DNA from: Cinclus cinclus
Taxonomy: Eukaryota > Chordata > Aves > Passeriformes > Cinclidae
Assembly (NCBI RefSeq): GCF_963662255.1
Contig: NC_085048.1
Location: forward strand, 103,884,499-103,948,498
Reading direction: 5' to 3'
Length of the DNA stretch: 64,000 nt
Each line of letters begins with the position of its first letter. Positions within the stretch are counted from its first letter, which is position 1. Under the pieces are notes generated by a model, which saw nothing but the letters and a program-made list of their open reading frames with translations, searched no databases and was not told the origin of the DNA. This document shows, one piece after another, positions 12,373 to 23,350 of the stretch. The position numbers were made by a program, and so were the translations under genes.

Positions 12373-15112
12373 CAAGTATAAAAGAACCATCAATCCATCT
12401 TCTGTCTAATCCATCTGACCCACCCCATTTTTCATTTGTAACTGAATCTGATGATCTTTGCTTAGCAGGGACCTCTCTGGCTCCCATACCCAGGTCTCAC
12501 TCTGAGTGCAGGGATGCAGGAAAAGGGTGGGAGGGGAAGATGGGGTGTGGGGCCTCGCTGCCAGAGGGGACCTCACCACAGAGCTCTGAGGAAAACCACT
12601 GCTTCCCTGATCTCCAAGATCAGCCCCTATTTATCCAACAGCATCTGGGGCCCAGGGCAGCAGCCCCCAGCGCAGTGAACATTTGTGGGCTGCAGGGAAA
12701 GAGGAAGGAGGCAAGTGCCAGATGGAGGGGAAAAGGAGGCTAAAAAGTGCTGTTGTGCTGGGAAATGGACAAAAGGGGGGTAAAAAGCAGCACTTTTTGT
12801 ATTTCAGGAACCACTTGCAGCATTTCAAACAGACCTGAGATGTGCACCCTGACTGTCTGTTCCCATGAGCCAAGGCTGAATGACAGCATTACTGGTTTGC
12901 AAGTTCTTAACAGAGAGAGTTTCAAGGTTCAGAAGCAGGCAGGACAGAACAGAGCAGGCACCTAGAGCCATGCATGTTTGTAATTCAACCTGGCAATAAA
13001 CCTTGACCCGTATTTGTGAGAATTTCAGGAAAAAGCCTTAAGATTTTGCTTTGGAAAGCTGGACTGCCCTTCCTGGTTTCCTTCTCATGTTCATCATGAC
13101 AAGACATAACCATGCTAGAAAGTCAGAAAATATTGAAGGAAACTGAGCTAGTCCTTGGATCTTAAGTTCAGTTGGAAAATGGAAGTTTTCTTCTTGGGAG
13201 TAGTGAAAACAGATGCAACTAGACCCAGAATGTCTCCCCCTTTCCAGAGAGGAAAAATGGCAGTGAAAATAAAAAGGTGGTGCCAGCAAGCCTCTGCTCT
13301 CTTCTGTAAAACAAATGAGAAAGGACATAGTATTTCTTCTGTGTGTTGAGGTTTTATTGAATGAAATGTAGGTTTGTATCATGCCCACCTTTGCCTTGCA
13401 AGTACACAGTGAAATGTTTGCAGAGGAGAACAGAGTTTCTCCCTGGCAGGCAGAGCTGGTTCCCAGAGAGGGCTGCCAGCTGGCTTCCTCTAGGAGAACC
13501 CTGGCAATTGCATTCCTCATCCTACCCAAAAGGACTGCATGGAGAGATGAACTTTTCCCCACAGAGACATAAAACTATCTCCTCATGAAATTGTAAGAAA
13601 AGTTCTGTTGCAGAATGGGTGACCCTAACAGAATGAATCTCTCTGTGCTGGGAACAACAGTGCAGGATTTGTCATTTACAGTCATTTTCCTAATGGAGGG
13701 CTCATTCTTGTAGTTCTATTTCTTTGACAAGAGCTAATTGGAAAACAAACATCTCCTCCCCTAGCTTGGGATGCCTCTCAAGCATGCAGATCCTGACAGC
13801 TCTTCAGAAGATGTGGTGCCCCAAATGGCTGCTCTTCAGGGATACCGGAACATGCTAATGTTTTAAAAATGGACTCCCACAACTCCCAGCCCAGATGATC
13901 TCAGCATTCCAGTGGCACAAGATGGGTTTTTAGCACAGCCGAGTCTGTCCGTACATATTTCCAAGAAAACAGCTGTTTCTGTAGATAAGGACAGGAGAAC
14001 CTTCATCTCCTCATCATCAGATTTATTGTCACCACCTACCTAAGGTTTAAACAGCCTGCTCATTTTATTGGCTCACAAAATTGGCTCACAATCTCTCGTT
14101 GTGTGTAGAAAATCCTAAAGTTTTCTGGCTCCTGTTCCAGCCTTTGCTAACACAGATTTCCCACTATAAGTTCAAGTGATCCATCATCTGAACCTTTACA
14201 TAAGCCCTTTTACTTCCTTCTCACCCTTTAAGCCATAGCTACCTAAGCTACAAGTAAATGACAAAGGTTTTGGTAGATCCTGAAAGAACAGTGAAAGATT
14301 CCTCTCCCCCTCTATAATTTCTTGTAAACAAAAAACACTCAATCAAGGCTTGCTTAAGGTTCAGAGGTACATTTAACACCCAACAGCATGAAGCAAAGGA
14401 ACAATACAACTGTGCATTTGGCAGTGCACCACTGCAATAATTTCCAGGGAAAATGATCTGGCAATTTTAGCCACATGGATAATATCCAGGCCAAGGTGGC
14501 TAAATTCAGCCTGGCCTGCATCTGACTGAAGAAATCTGTCACATGTCCACAGACACAAAGATGCACAATATTCCTGACTCTACTCATGGCACATGCCAGC
14601 CTCCATCCTTTGGGTTATCAAGGCTAATTGTGAGCCACCAGAAATACTCTGACATATTTGCATAGTGCTATCTTGTGAGCTGTGATTTATTTTGGCAAAA
14701 AAGAACCCACAAAAACTTTAGGAAGGAAAGCAAAACCATAAAGTTGTCTAAGGCAATCAATCCAATTCTATCAATGTCTAATCTTTCTTTGCACACTGGC
14801 CATTATTAACTTTGTCCCTTTCTGGGCACCCAGCAGGGTTTTTTCAGCCTTGCTGTCACCTCATATATAAGCCAGGAGAAGGTGGGAACACCCAAAGAAC
14901 ATTATCCTCTTGGAAAGGCTGTAAAATCACTGCAATAGCTCTACCCATGGCAGACCAGACCTTCCCTTCCAGATGTAACCTTGGGCAGCCCCACTGCCAA
15001 AGGAATATATCATATCCCTGCCCTTTGTTTTTGGCTGAAACTCTTGCCTCAAGCAGTCCAAGATTTTGGTCCTTGCACATGGAATTATTGTGAGCAAGGG
15101 GTGTGCTCCCTG

Positions 15113-15134
15113 AGATAACACAGGTGTGTTATCT
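15113..15134. repeat. 22-bp palindrome carrying two inverted GATA sites
   Basis: AGATAACACA (15113-15122), two G (15123-15124) and TGTGTTATCT (15125-15134) form a perfect inverted repeat with 10-bp arms. Each end is a full AGATAA GATA-factor site, the two in opposite orientations. A chance palindrome of this length is uncommon in 64 kb. It could be a paired GATA site or simply a cruciform-forming sequence. Confidence 0.9.
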
Positions 15135-18099
15135 GTGGGTGGTGGGACCCCAGACTCACTGGAAACAAGGTTTGTCTCATGTATTAAAAACATGGAAAAT
15201 GCACCCCAAAGAAAGCACAATGTGCACATCCTTCTGCTGCTCACTGGTGCAAACATATGGAAATGCCATGGTCTCACCACCTACCACCAAAGCACATCCT
15301 ATCAAATTTAATAGGCCATTACCAGCTTCCTGCTGCCTCCTTCAGCTCCCAGGGGAACCCACCAGTGACTCACAGGGCATTTCCAGAGAGTCTGTGGAAA
15401 GCCTTTCTCACCGTCTTTGTAATTCCAGAGGCTTTTAAAAGAATTTCTTCAAAGCCCTAATACATTCCTTTACCTTCCAGAGCTTTGATAGTATAGGTCT
15501 TCTCCACAAAGCCCAGCAGGCAGGGGTTGTGCTCCTGGCTCCTGAACCAGCAACCCTGGCTGCATTCCTCAATCCAAGTTTTAAACTTTTTCCATACACT
15601 TGTTATTTGCAGGGTATGACATGGGAATGGACCTGGCTGGTGGCAAAAGCTTGCATTTTTTCTTTGAAAAAGTCGATATTAACAGATCAAAATACTATTG
15701 GGGTTTTAAAAATAGTTTAAAATACATATTTTTATAGTAAATACAGGGCAGTGGTCCAAGCCTTCCAAAGTCAGTGAAATGAGGCACTTTTGAAAGATTA
15801 ATTTGGTGCCATGACCTTCACTTACTCTCTGTACCCAGGGGAAAAATTGTGAATGTGTCACATAATGTCTTTTAGCAACTTTTATGTCTCATTTTAGTCC
15901 TGTGTGGTATTGCCGTATACATCTCTACAAGCATAATACTATACTATACACATACATGAAATTCACAAAGGCATCCCAAACACTCTTGGGCCATTTCCAC
16001 ATTCCTATATGCAGGGCAGGAATTTCAGCACTCTCTTGGTGCAATCCACAACAGCCCATCCCATAACCTGTTTTTTGTTGGTAGCCTCCTAAAAGTATCA
16101 GTCTGCATTTGTGAAATCAGCTGCAGCCTGCTGCTTGTGCCTTGGAGTAGAAGGAAAAGCTCAACTTGCCCCAGCACTAGTTCACTGGGTGTTTGGGTGG
16201 TCTCATGCCAAGACCATACAGAAAAGGCTACAGAAAAACACTGTTCAATGACACAAGCAGTGATTTTTCTTGAATCACAGGCAGTGGAAATTTTGTCTCT
16301 GACTACCAGCAGTCTAAGCTGAACACACATCAAAAAGGACTGAAAAATATGTTTTGGGGGGCAGACTGCAACTTGTCCACTCACATTTTGACTTTTTAGG
16401 TCAGTCCTGACAAGGTCTGTCTGTTTGCTTTTCCACTAGGAAGCATGGGAAAGCAGATAGCTCACGTGATTTGAACATCTCCTGTGTTTTGGTTTTCTCC
16501 TTTTTCTCTGCTCTTCTCATCTCTTGGGGTTTTGATCCACAGAAATCTTTAGCAAGGTTTATTTTTCTACCTAAAGAAGCTTTACCCATTAATGAAAGAC
16601 CCATCTAATGAGCTGACATCATCATGTTTTCCTAACCTACTATTCCCTGAATCACCCTGGTCCTCAGCAGGGATTTTTTTTGGTTTGATAAAGCTAGTAC
16701 TAAGATGAACATGCTACCTATGACAGTAAATTGGTTCCTATTTAAGGTTTCTGACTAAGTTTGGATAAGCATCAGAAGAGAGTTTTTAAATGTTTCAAAT
16801 GCAGTGTAAGAATCAGCTCCAAAGAGGTGGAAGCACGAAAAGGCATGGTGCTCCTCATCTATGCATCCACACATCCTTCTAGGGGAAATGTCTACAGACA
16901 CCTCCACTTGGATGGCTGGAGATAGTCCCTACCAGGGCATATTTTTGGAATCTTGCAGGGCAGTATCTGTTCTAATGAAGAGCAACCAAACGTTTTTACC
17001 TCCTTGAAAGATGCACTGTTTAATACGGTTTCAACACACTGGGTCTTCCCTGTGCAGACACTCAAGAGTCCTGGCAAACCTGGCCAAGAAACACTCTTGT
17101 TTCCAAGAAATTGGGGTTTACAGCTACCAGCACAGAGCCATGCAAGAAAAAAGAAAAAAAACCTAAAGAAAAACCCAAAAGGCAACAAGAGCACAGTTCC
17201 TCAGTGCCCTGCTAGTTTCAGACTCCAACAATTCTGCTAAAAAGCAAAGGGACAGTGCAAACATACCCATCTCAATTCTCTCTTTTTAAACCCGGTCAGA
17301 ATTAGCAGACTGCCAGAGTCCAAAGGTGCAGACCTTGCTGCTCTAAACCTCCTAGAGCTGTATGGCTCTGGGAAAGGACAGGAACCATAAAAAGCCTTAG
17401 CTGGGAGGCAGCTTTAATGCTTATGTTCAGGCCTCTAGAAAGTTGTCCCACAAAATGTAATGAGACCTCCTGCTTAGCCAGGGCTCTGATTTCCACAGTT
17501 TGTGCCTGCAGCACTCTTATATTTTATAAACCATATTAACTCACCTCTTGCACTGGGAGGTTGGGGCAGTGGCACACTGTCTAATAATGGAACATATTTG
17601 TTAATACTAATAGACATTTGTAAAACTACCACATGCCCTCAGCCTTCAAGTCAAAACACAGGATGCTTGCTAGGCTTGTGAAATGTATGATGTAAAACTA
17701 GGGATGTTTTGGTTACAACATATCTCATTTATTTTTACTGTCATCACCCTCCCTGGTATATAATACCTGCTGCATGAAGAGTGAAATATTGCAGATGTTT
17801 TCAAAATAATTCTGGGCTGGTGGAGAAACCAAAAGGTCTCTTGTGCATAAGGTCTGGTTATTTTCAATTCCAAACAAGTAGGTAACAAAGTTTCTGCGTA
17901 GTGGTACTTTAAAAGGCCTGGATTCCTCGGTGCTGACTCATACTTGCACTGCCCACCCAAAAACTCACCTCTGAGAACTTTGGGAGTGACTTCAGGCATT
18001 TTGTTACCCTCAGGATTCAGGAATGAAGAGTAAAAAGATAAAACTAGTTTTAACTGTTCATTAGTTTTTGGTATTTCATATAATTTGTGCAATGGCTTC
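15135..18099. other. Intergenic or intronic background, no gene supported
   Basis: Frames of up to 140 codons (17670-18092, minus) occur but show no domain. Frames of 117 and 119 codons lie on the minus strand at 14927-15280 and 16025-16384, each opposed by plus-strand frames. No repeat family or RNA gene was recognised. Confidence 0.6.
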
Positions 18100-18460
18100 A
18101 GGGGTTTAATTGAATCACTTTTCCCACCTTGTCTTAATTTTAATTACGCAGCAATCACTTTTACCAACCTGTGCAAAGGAGCCATATGAAAATGTGACAT
18201 ATGACAATACACATTTACGTAAGCTCTAGGACTACTCTGACCTACAGGCAATTAGCTACTGCCTCCAGCACTCAAACGACCAATTAAAGAGTTAACAAAA
18301 TGCCCTCCAAATCACCTACATGTTCAGGTTTTTGGACTGCCACGAACATTATCCTTCAACTGATATAATTTTTGACTGACTGATTTACTAAGTCTGCATT
18401 GGCTAAAATTCTTACAGCCATGCCTGTAAAACTGAAGAATCAGGTTTTATGAGGTGCTTT
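18100..18460. promoter_or_regulatory. Candidate conserved noncoding element with a perfect D-box
   Basis: AT-rich, repeat-free sequence with TTAATTACG, AATCAC, CAATTAG and CCAATTAAAG motifs. It contains TTACGTAA (18215-18222), the palindromic site for PAR-bZIP and NFIL3 factors (DBP, TEF, HLF, NFIL3), here within TTTACGTAAG. Motif density and unique composition suggest an enhancer-type element. No coding frame crosses it. Confidence 0.35.
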
Positions 18461-20016
18461 CATTGTCATTAAAGACTATCCCACCTTAGCCCTTTCCCTA
18501 ACAAGACAATCTTGCAGCAGTCATTACAAAATGTGATCCCAGCTTGTCATCAGGGAAAAAATGGCATGCTAGGTCAATGAGGACTGCACTAAGTTCATCT
18601 CAAGGATGTAAGACATCCGTCTGCATGGCTAGCAGCCAAGAACAAAAAATTTAAAGAGCCACAAAGGACTGGGGTTTTTTTGAGACTTGGCTCCCAAAGT
18701 TTTACAGGTAGCCCATTACAGAAACCCACAGAGATTGAATCAGTAGTAGCAAATGGATGCCTTTGCATCTCTTCGTGATTTACAGTCTACCGGTGAGCAT
18801 TTCACTGCAGACAACAGATCATCAACAGCCTGAAGTGCACAACACAAATGACCCCAAGACAGACAATTTCAAAGAAAAATGCATTCAGATGTGTGCTTGC
18901 ATGGGAATAAGAGAGATCCAGGACACTGCTAATTATACCAGCTGAGGGAGAAGTGAAGGGTGGTAATCTGCCCAGGAAATGCTGAGTTCCAGTCCTGTCT
19001 CCAACAATAACTCAAGCTGTGGTTTTTTTTTATCTCCTTTCCTCCTTCCCTCAGCTGGCAGTGGGATTTAACAGTAGCCCTGACATGTATTACACATGGT
19101 GCCATCAGGATTGATGCTCTGAGAGTGCTCTGAAAACAATGAATGGTCTGTGTGACCACCATAATCTCACATGTTGGTTAACATTTCTAATAACCTTTCA
19201 CAGAAAGGTGCTGCCTTCTATGTGGTTTCATGATGGGATCTCACAGGCAGAGGCTGAGTTGCAAATCATGATTCCATGCAAGGAAAAAGTGACTCTACAG
19301 TGAAAAATGGTGATCTAAGAGATTGGTACAGACCTGAGACTTGCTTGCAGATCCTCAGCTCAGCTGGTGCTGTTTCTCTGAAGCTGATGGATCTCAGACT
19401 TCACACCCTGAGGAATCTTTTGTGGACTGGAACAGAAAGAGTATTATTGATTTTCCTTCTCTGGCCACAAAGACCCCAGTTCTACCCAGATGTACAGGTG
19501 AGGCCCCACTGGCTTTGCAGGACCCAGCAGGTGCTGCTCTCCTGAACCTGAAGGCATGCTGAAAAGCCAGCCTGAAAGCCACCCCAATCTTTGGGACCTC
19601 ACCAGAAACTGAAGGTAGAGCTAAATGATCCAAAATGGAATTTATTTTCCAGCACCTGCACTTTGATTACTAAGACAAGGCACATGGGTCATGTTGGCCA
19701 CATAGCTTCACTACACACACATGCAGGGAGGTGAAGGGAATGGCACCACTGAGAGAGTTGAATCTGCCCAGTGACTTGGGGCTACTTATCTCCCTTCCAC
19801 CCCGTGGGAAACCAGTGTCTGGCAACAGCAACCCGAGTGCTCCTGTTTTCCAAGCCAGTGGCTTCAGGGAGCATCATGGTGGTGACATTCTGAGCCTTCC
19901 AGGGACTGGGGAAATCAATATGGGTAATGTGAAAGACACTTGATGACAGAGTCATAAAAATGGTGTTTTATCAGTGTAGGAGACAAGAGGAAAAGAGGCA
20001 GTTATAAACGGCCAGG
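18461..20016. other. Intergenic or intronic background, no gene seen
   Basis: Only frames of 60-89 codons are present, on both strands. Nothing recognisable as a repeat, RNA or protein. The right edge runs into the guanine-free tract. Confidence 0.6.
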
Positions 20017-20190
20017 TATAAAAACCAAAATAAATATAAAACAAAACAACAAAAAAAAAAAAACAAAAAAACCCCACAAACCAAAAAATCCAACTAACCA
20101 CTACCAAAATCAAAACTAAAGACAAAATCACCAAACAACCCCCAATAATGGCAAAACAAACAGAAAAAAAGAAAACAAACAAAAAACCCC
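20017..20190. repeat. A/C-rich low-complexity tract, guanine-free for 104 nt
   Basis: No G occurs from 20017 to 20120. The remainder to 20190 is still A/C-dominated, with few G. It mixes runs of A (13 at 20051-20063) with AAC, AACC and CAAAC words. The open minus-strand frame here (81 codons, Phe/Val/Leu rich) is a by-product of this composition and not a membrane protein gene. Similar tracts occur at 47025-47103 and, in complement, at 22436-22487 and 25890-25964. A degenerated retroelement tail is possible. Confidence 0.75.
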
Positions 20191-22435
20191 CAGTCAATCC
20201 TCAAAACTCCCAATGCATTTTTTGTTTGACTACATTTTCCACAAAGCCCACTGAACAAGAGTGAATAAAGCAACTGTTTGACACCCAGAGCTGCTTTGCT
20301 TTGAAAAAGATGGAGACAAAGTTAACAATGAAGGGTCGGGATTCCACAGGGTTGTTTATGTATGGAATACAGGCAAATGCATATGATTATGTAGAAGTGT
20401 GTCTGTGTGTAATGTGGCATTAACACCAATTCTAACAGCCTTATGAAATGATACATTAAAGAGAGGAAGAAAGGAAAAGCAAGCTAGATTTTTTTCCCCC
20501 TCTTTTTACAAATATGATGCAGTTTACAGAAGCATGGTCCTTTTTTAGGAAGAATTCTAAATGCATCATTCAAATATTGTTTGAGCTGAATACATGATAT
20601 ACATATCATGAATACATATAATCACAGCATGGTCTTTTGTAGAAGTTCTGAAAATAGCAGTGGAAAAAGCTGACCATGAGTTTCCATCTAAGGATTTGCA
20701 TTTGGTTAACATGTGTGAACCGACTCCATTCATCCCATCCTCAGTGGGAACTCTCCTGCTGCTCCAAATGGCCAAGCTGAAACATTTGGCCTGAATGGCA
20801 GAAATCCTCTTGTGGGGCTGATGTCAAGGACAGCACCTACCAGGTGAAATTATGGGAAGGAATTGGGGAACTCCATTCTGATGAAAATGCTTATGGGTTA
20901 CATACCACAGTAGCTACTGCATTTCAAACTGCTGGCAAAATATGTGGCAAGTTAAGTTGTAAGTTATTTGCTGATTTTCCTAACCTTTTTCCATCAGTTC
21001 CCCTGTGGCAGGAAAGCTTAAGTTCACTGAGAAGGCTCAAACTTCCTCCTCTCCATCTTCAATATTTCAGGATGTAGCTTAATTTCTCTCACTTCTCCCA
21101 CTGCAGAGTTCTAGGAAAAAACAAACAAACAAAAAAGAGATAAATCAGAAGAAAAAGGGCAATTAGGTGTGCGAGCTTCAGAATCTCCACAGCCCCTCTC
21201 TGCTCAGCTGGGAAGAGGGGAGGTCTGTGCCGAGGGTGTCCAGAGGTCAGAGGGGACATCCCTGCTCCCTGCAAAACCTGTGGGAGCAAGGGAAGCTGGA
21301 GAATGTGGGAAGGGTGGCAGGAAGGGCTGAGTGCTCTAAGTAGCATGTTTCCTAGGAAACCTTCGACAGCAAATATCACATTAGTCCTGCCTTGTGGCCC
21401 AGCTCATGTGATGTCAAGAACAATTTCTCACAACTCAGCTCAGAAGGTTAGCAAGACTTGGTGAAATGTTCAGTGACTCTGGCCTGGCTTCCCAACTGGG
21501 AACAAAACAAGAGACTGAGAGTGTTTTCATTGTTTTGGAACTTTGTGACAAATTCCTAACCAAACATTTTATTATTTTTATTCAAACCTTACAGTGTATT
21601 CCCCTCACAGGTTTGCAGTCTCAGTTGCTGTTGTTTATTCTAAAGGAACCTCATTTAACAAAAGAAAAAATTGAAAAAACAGCAATTTCATGGAAAACCT
21701 TGGAACACTTAGATCACCGTACAGCTTGTGCACTGATTATAAAAGCTCTGTCATAGACTTCTGGCATTACAAAACTTAATTTACAACTATCCTTTCTAAT
21801 TTCTGTCAGCTGCAGCCCGAAAATATCCATAGTCTAGCAGATTTAACAAAAAAAGACCGAAGATCTAGCAGCTAAACTCAGAAATGAGATGCATTCCAGC
21901 CTGCGAGGGGGCTCCCAGCAGTGCCTTGGGCTATGACCCAACACCTTGGGGTGGGTCTGAGGGCAGAGACACAGAATTTTGGTTCTCAAGGCTGCACAAC
22001 ACACTGAGGTCAAGTATTTGGGGGGCTGTGTGGTACCACAGACCTCCCTACAACATACCTGTTATGCAGTCTACATCTCTCTTCCCTGGTTTCCTGCAAA
22101 CCAGCCCAACTGGAAGGATGCTGTGGTGTACTGTAGAGGGCAAGTCCCACATTGCTGCCATTCCTGACGTCTCCAAAGTTTTGATTTCAGTGGCATCGAA
22201 TTTCTAATTTTTGAAGAGAAAAGATACTAAAACTGAAAAAAGAAATGTTCCTCTGGTGACACACTTCATCTCATACTTAGTGAAATATAAAGACCTCTTT
22301 AATAGAATGTAATACAGTTAAACAAATTAAAAATAGCCCCACTAATTTCTTTTTAATCATAAGCTAACTTAAGTGTTTGACCTCTTTATTTCCTTTTGCT
22401 GCTTCTCATCTTCAGTGATTTGAGCCCTCACATCC
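20191..22435. other. Background with one possible conserved patch and a small palindrome
   Basis: Positions 20330-20460 are unique and contain GGCATTAACACC and ATGCATATGATTATG words, which resemble a regulatory element but weakly. At 20593-20610 CATGATAT, AC and ATATCATG form an 18-bp palindrome. A partial CTCF-like core (TGTAGAGGGCA) occurs near 22128. The longest frame is 107 codons (21884-22207, plus) and has no domain. Confidence 0.5.
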
Positions 22436-22487
22436 AGAGGTGTATTTTTTTTTTGTTTGTTTGTTTTGTTTTTTTGTTTTTTATTTT
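22436..22487. repeat. T/G low-complexity tract, cytosine-free
   Basis: The tract is 52 nt without C, made of T runs and GTTT words. It is the complementary-strand equivalent of the A/C tracts elsewhere in the window. Confidence 0.8.
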
Positions 22488-23097
22488 CCAGGAAAATAAG
22501 TGATGAATACAAAAAGAACAAGGCTGCTTCAGGTATCTGAGAAACACCAGCATTGAAACAGGCCCATCACTCCCTTTTATCCCATTTTAGGTACAGGTGG
22601 CCTGATGGATCAGCTTTTCCTCCAGGAAAGCCAGGATTAAGGGGGTCAGGTCAGCAGTGTGAGAACACCTTTAAGAGCAGTGTGGGAACACAGGGCTCCC
22701 TTATTAACACGTTAATGTACTGAACCTGAAGCTCATTTTAACAAGATGGAGACTAGTAGAGTCCTCCCCCATCAGCCCAAACCTGTGCCCTCAGAGCTGC
22801 TTGATCCACCAAGTGACAAATCTCCTGGAAATCTCATAAACTAGGGCAAGCACAACATTAGGATTTACTGACCACTGCAAAGGTTTCTCTGAAGATCCAA
22901 AAGCAGAGCTTTAAGCGAGACAGCAGAGGCTGAGGTTACAGCAGGTGAAAACACACCAGAGGCCCCTCGCCCCGCAAGCTGCTCTGCCCACAAACAGCCC
23001 TCACTCTGGGATATGGCAACTGCCCGTCCCTAAACCCCTCACCCTACAGCCCCAAACCCTCTCTGGATGCAGTTTATTTTATTTTGTGCATTCCTCT
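22488..23097. other. Background, no gene seen
   Basis: Unique sequence leading into the CpG-richer islet. A plus-strand frame of 87 codons (22945-23208) starts here and runs through the islet. Its Pro/Leu/Ser-rich translation resembles no protein I recognise. Confidence 0.55.
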
Positions 23098-23350
23098 TAT
23101 TTCGGCTGTTCTCCCCCGCCCCGGCTGTTCCCGCCTCTCCTCAAGATGGCGGCACCGCTCTCAGCCACCAGCCCGGGGAAAAGCGGCCGAGAAACAAACA
23201 TTTACTAAATTTTCCAAGAATATCTCCTCAATAATAATATTAAAAAATAAATAAAAATTTTAAAAGCCGTTTCTCCTTGCTATCAAACCTGGTGCTCCGA
23301 TCTTTCCCAGCTGACACAACCACGCTGCGTTTTTCTCCCCCCACGGTCTC
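23098..23350. promoter_or_regulatory. Small CpG-rich islet with perfect YY1 element
   Basis: About nine CpGs fall within 23100-23195, with several more to 23350, in a window where CpG is otherwise sparse. CAAGATGGCGGC (23142-23153) is a full match to the YY1 promoter element, which in vertebrates usually lies just downstream of the start of CpG promoters, often overlapping the first ATG. GC-box-like CCCCGCCCC precedes it at about 23114. These features suggest a small promoter on the plus strand, perhaps for a noncoding transcript. The islet is shorter than classic CpG islands and no downstream gene is visible. Confidence 0.4.
23142..23153 (+). promoter_or_regulatory. YY1-type site CAAGATGGCGGC
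   Basis: A complete match to the extended YY1 consensus (AANATGGCGGC), on the plus strand and inside the CpG islet. The orientation, with the ATG on the plus strand, is that typical of promoters transcribed to the right. Confidence 0.6.

Larger units (their letters stand above)
10461..15112. other. Intergenic or intronic background, no gene supported
   Basis: The largest frame is 174 codons on the minus strand (13038-13562). It is opposed by 63-75 codon frames on the plus strand over the same bases and contains no recognisable domain. Low-complexity items include a T run at 11688-11698, a 17-A run at 11978-11994, and the 19-bp tandem duplication at 12335-12372. No RNA gene or transposon was recognised. 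Confidence 0.6.

Noticed and set aside
13038..13562. 174-codon minus-strand frame
   Set aside because: Not similar to any protein I know, and plus-strand frames of 63-75 codons cover the same bases.
19952..20197. Hydrophobic 81-codon minus-strand frame resembling a membrane protein
   Set aside because: The Phe/Val/Leu bias is forced by the guanine-free A/C tract on the plus strand.
22121..22140. CTCF-like core TGTAGAGGGCA
   Set aside because: Matches only part of the CTCF consensus; too weak without a matrix score or ChIP data.
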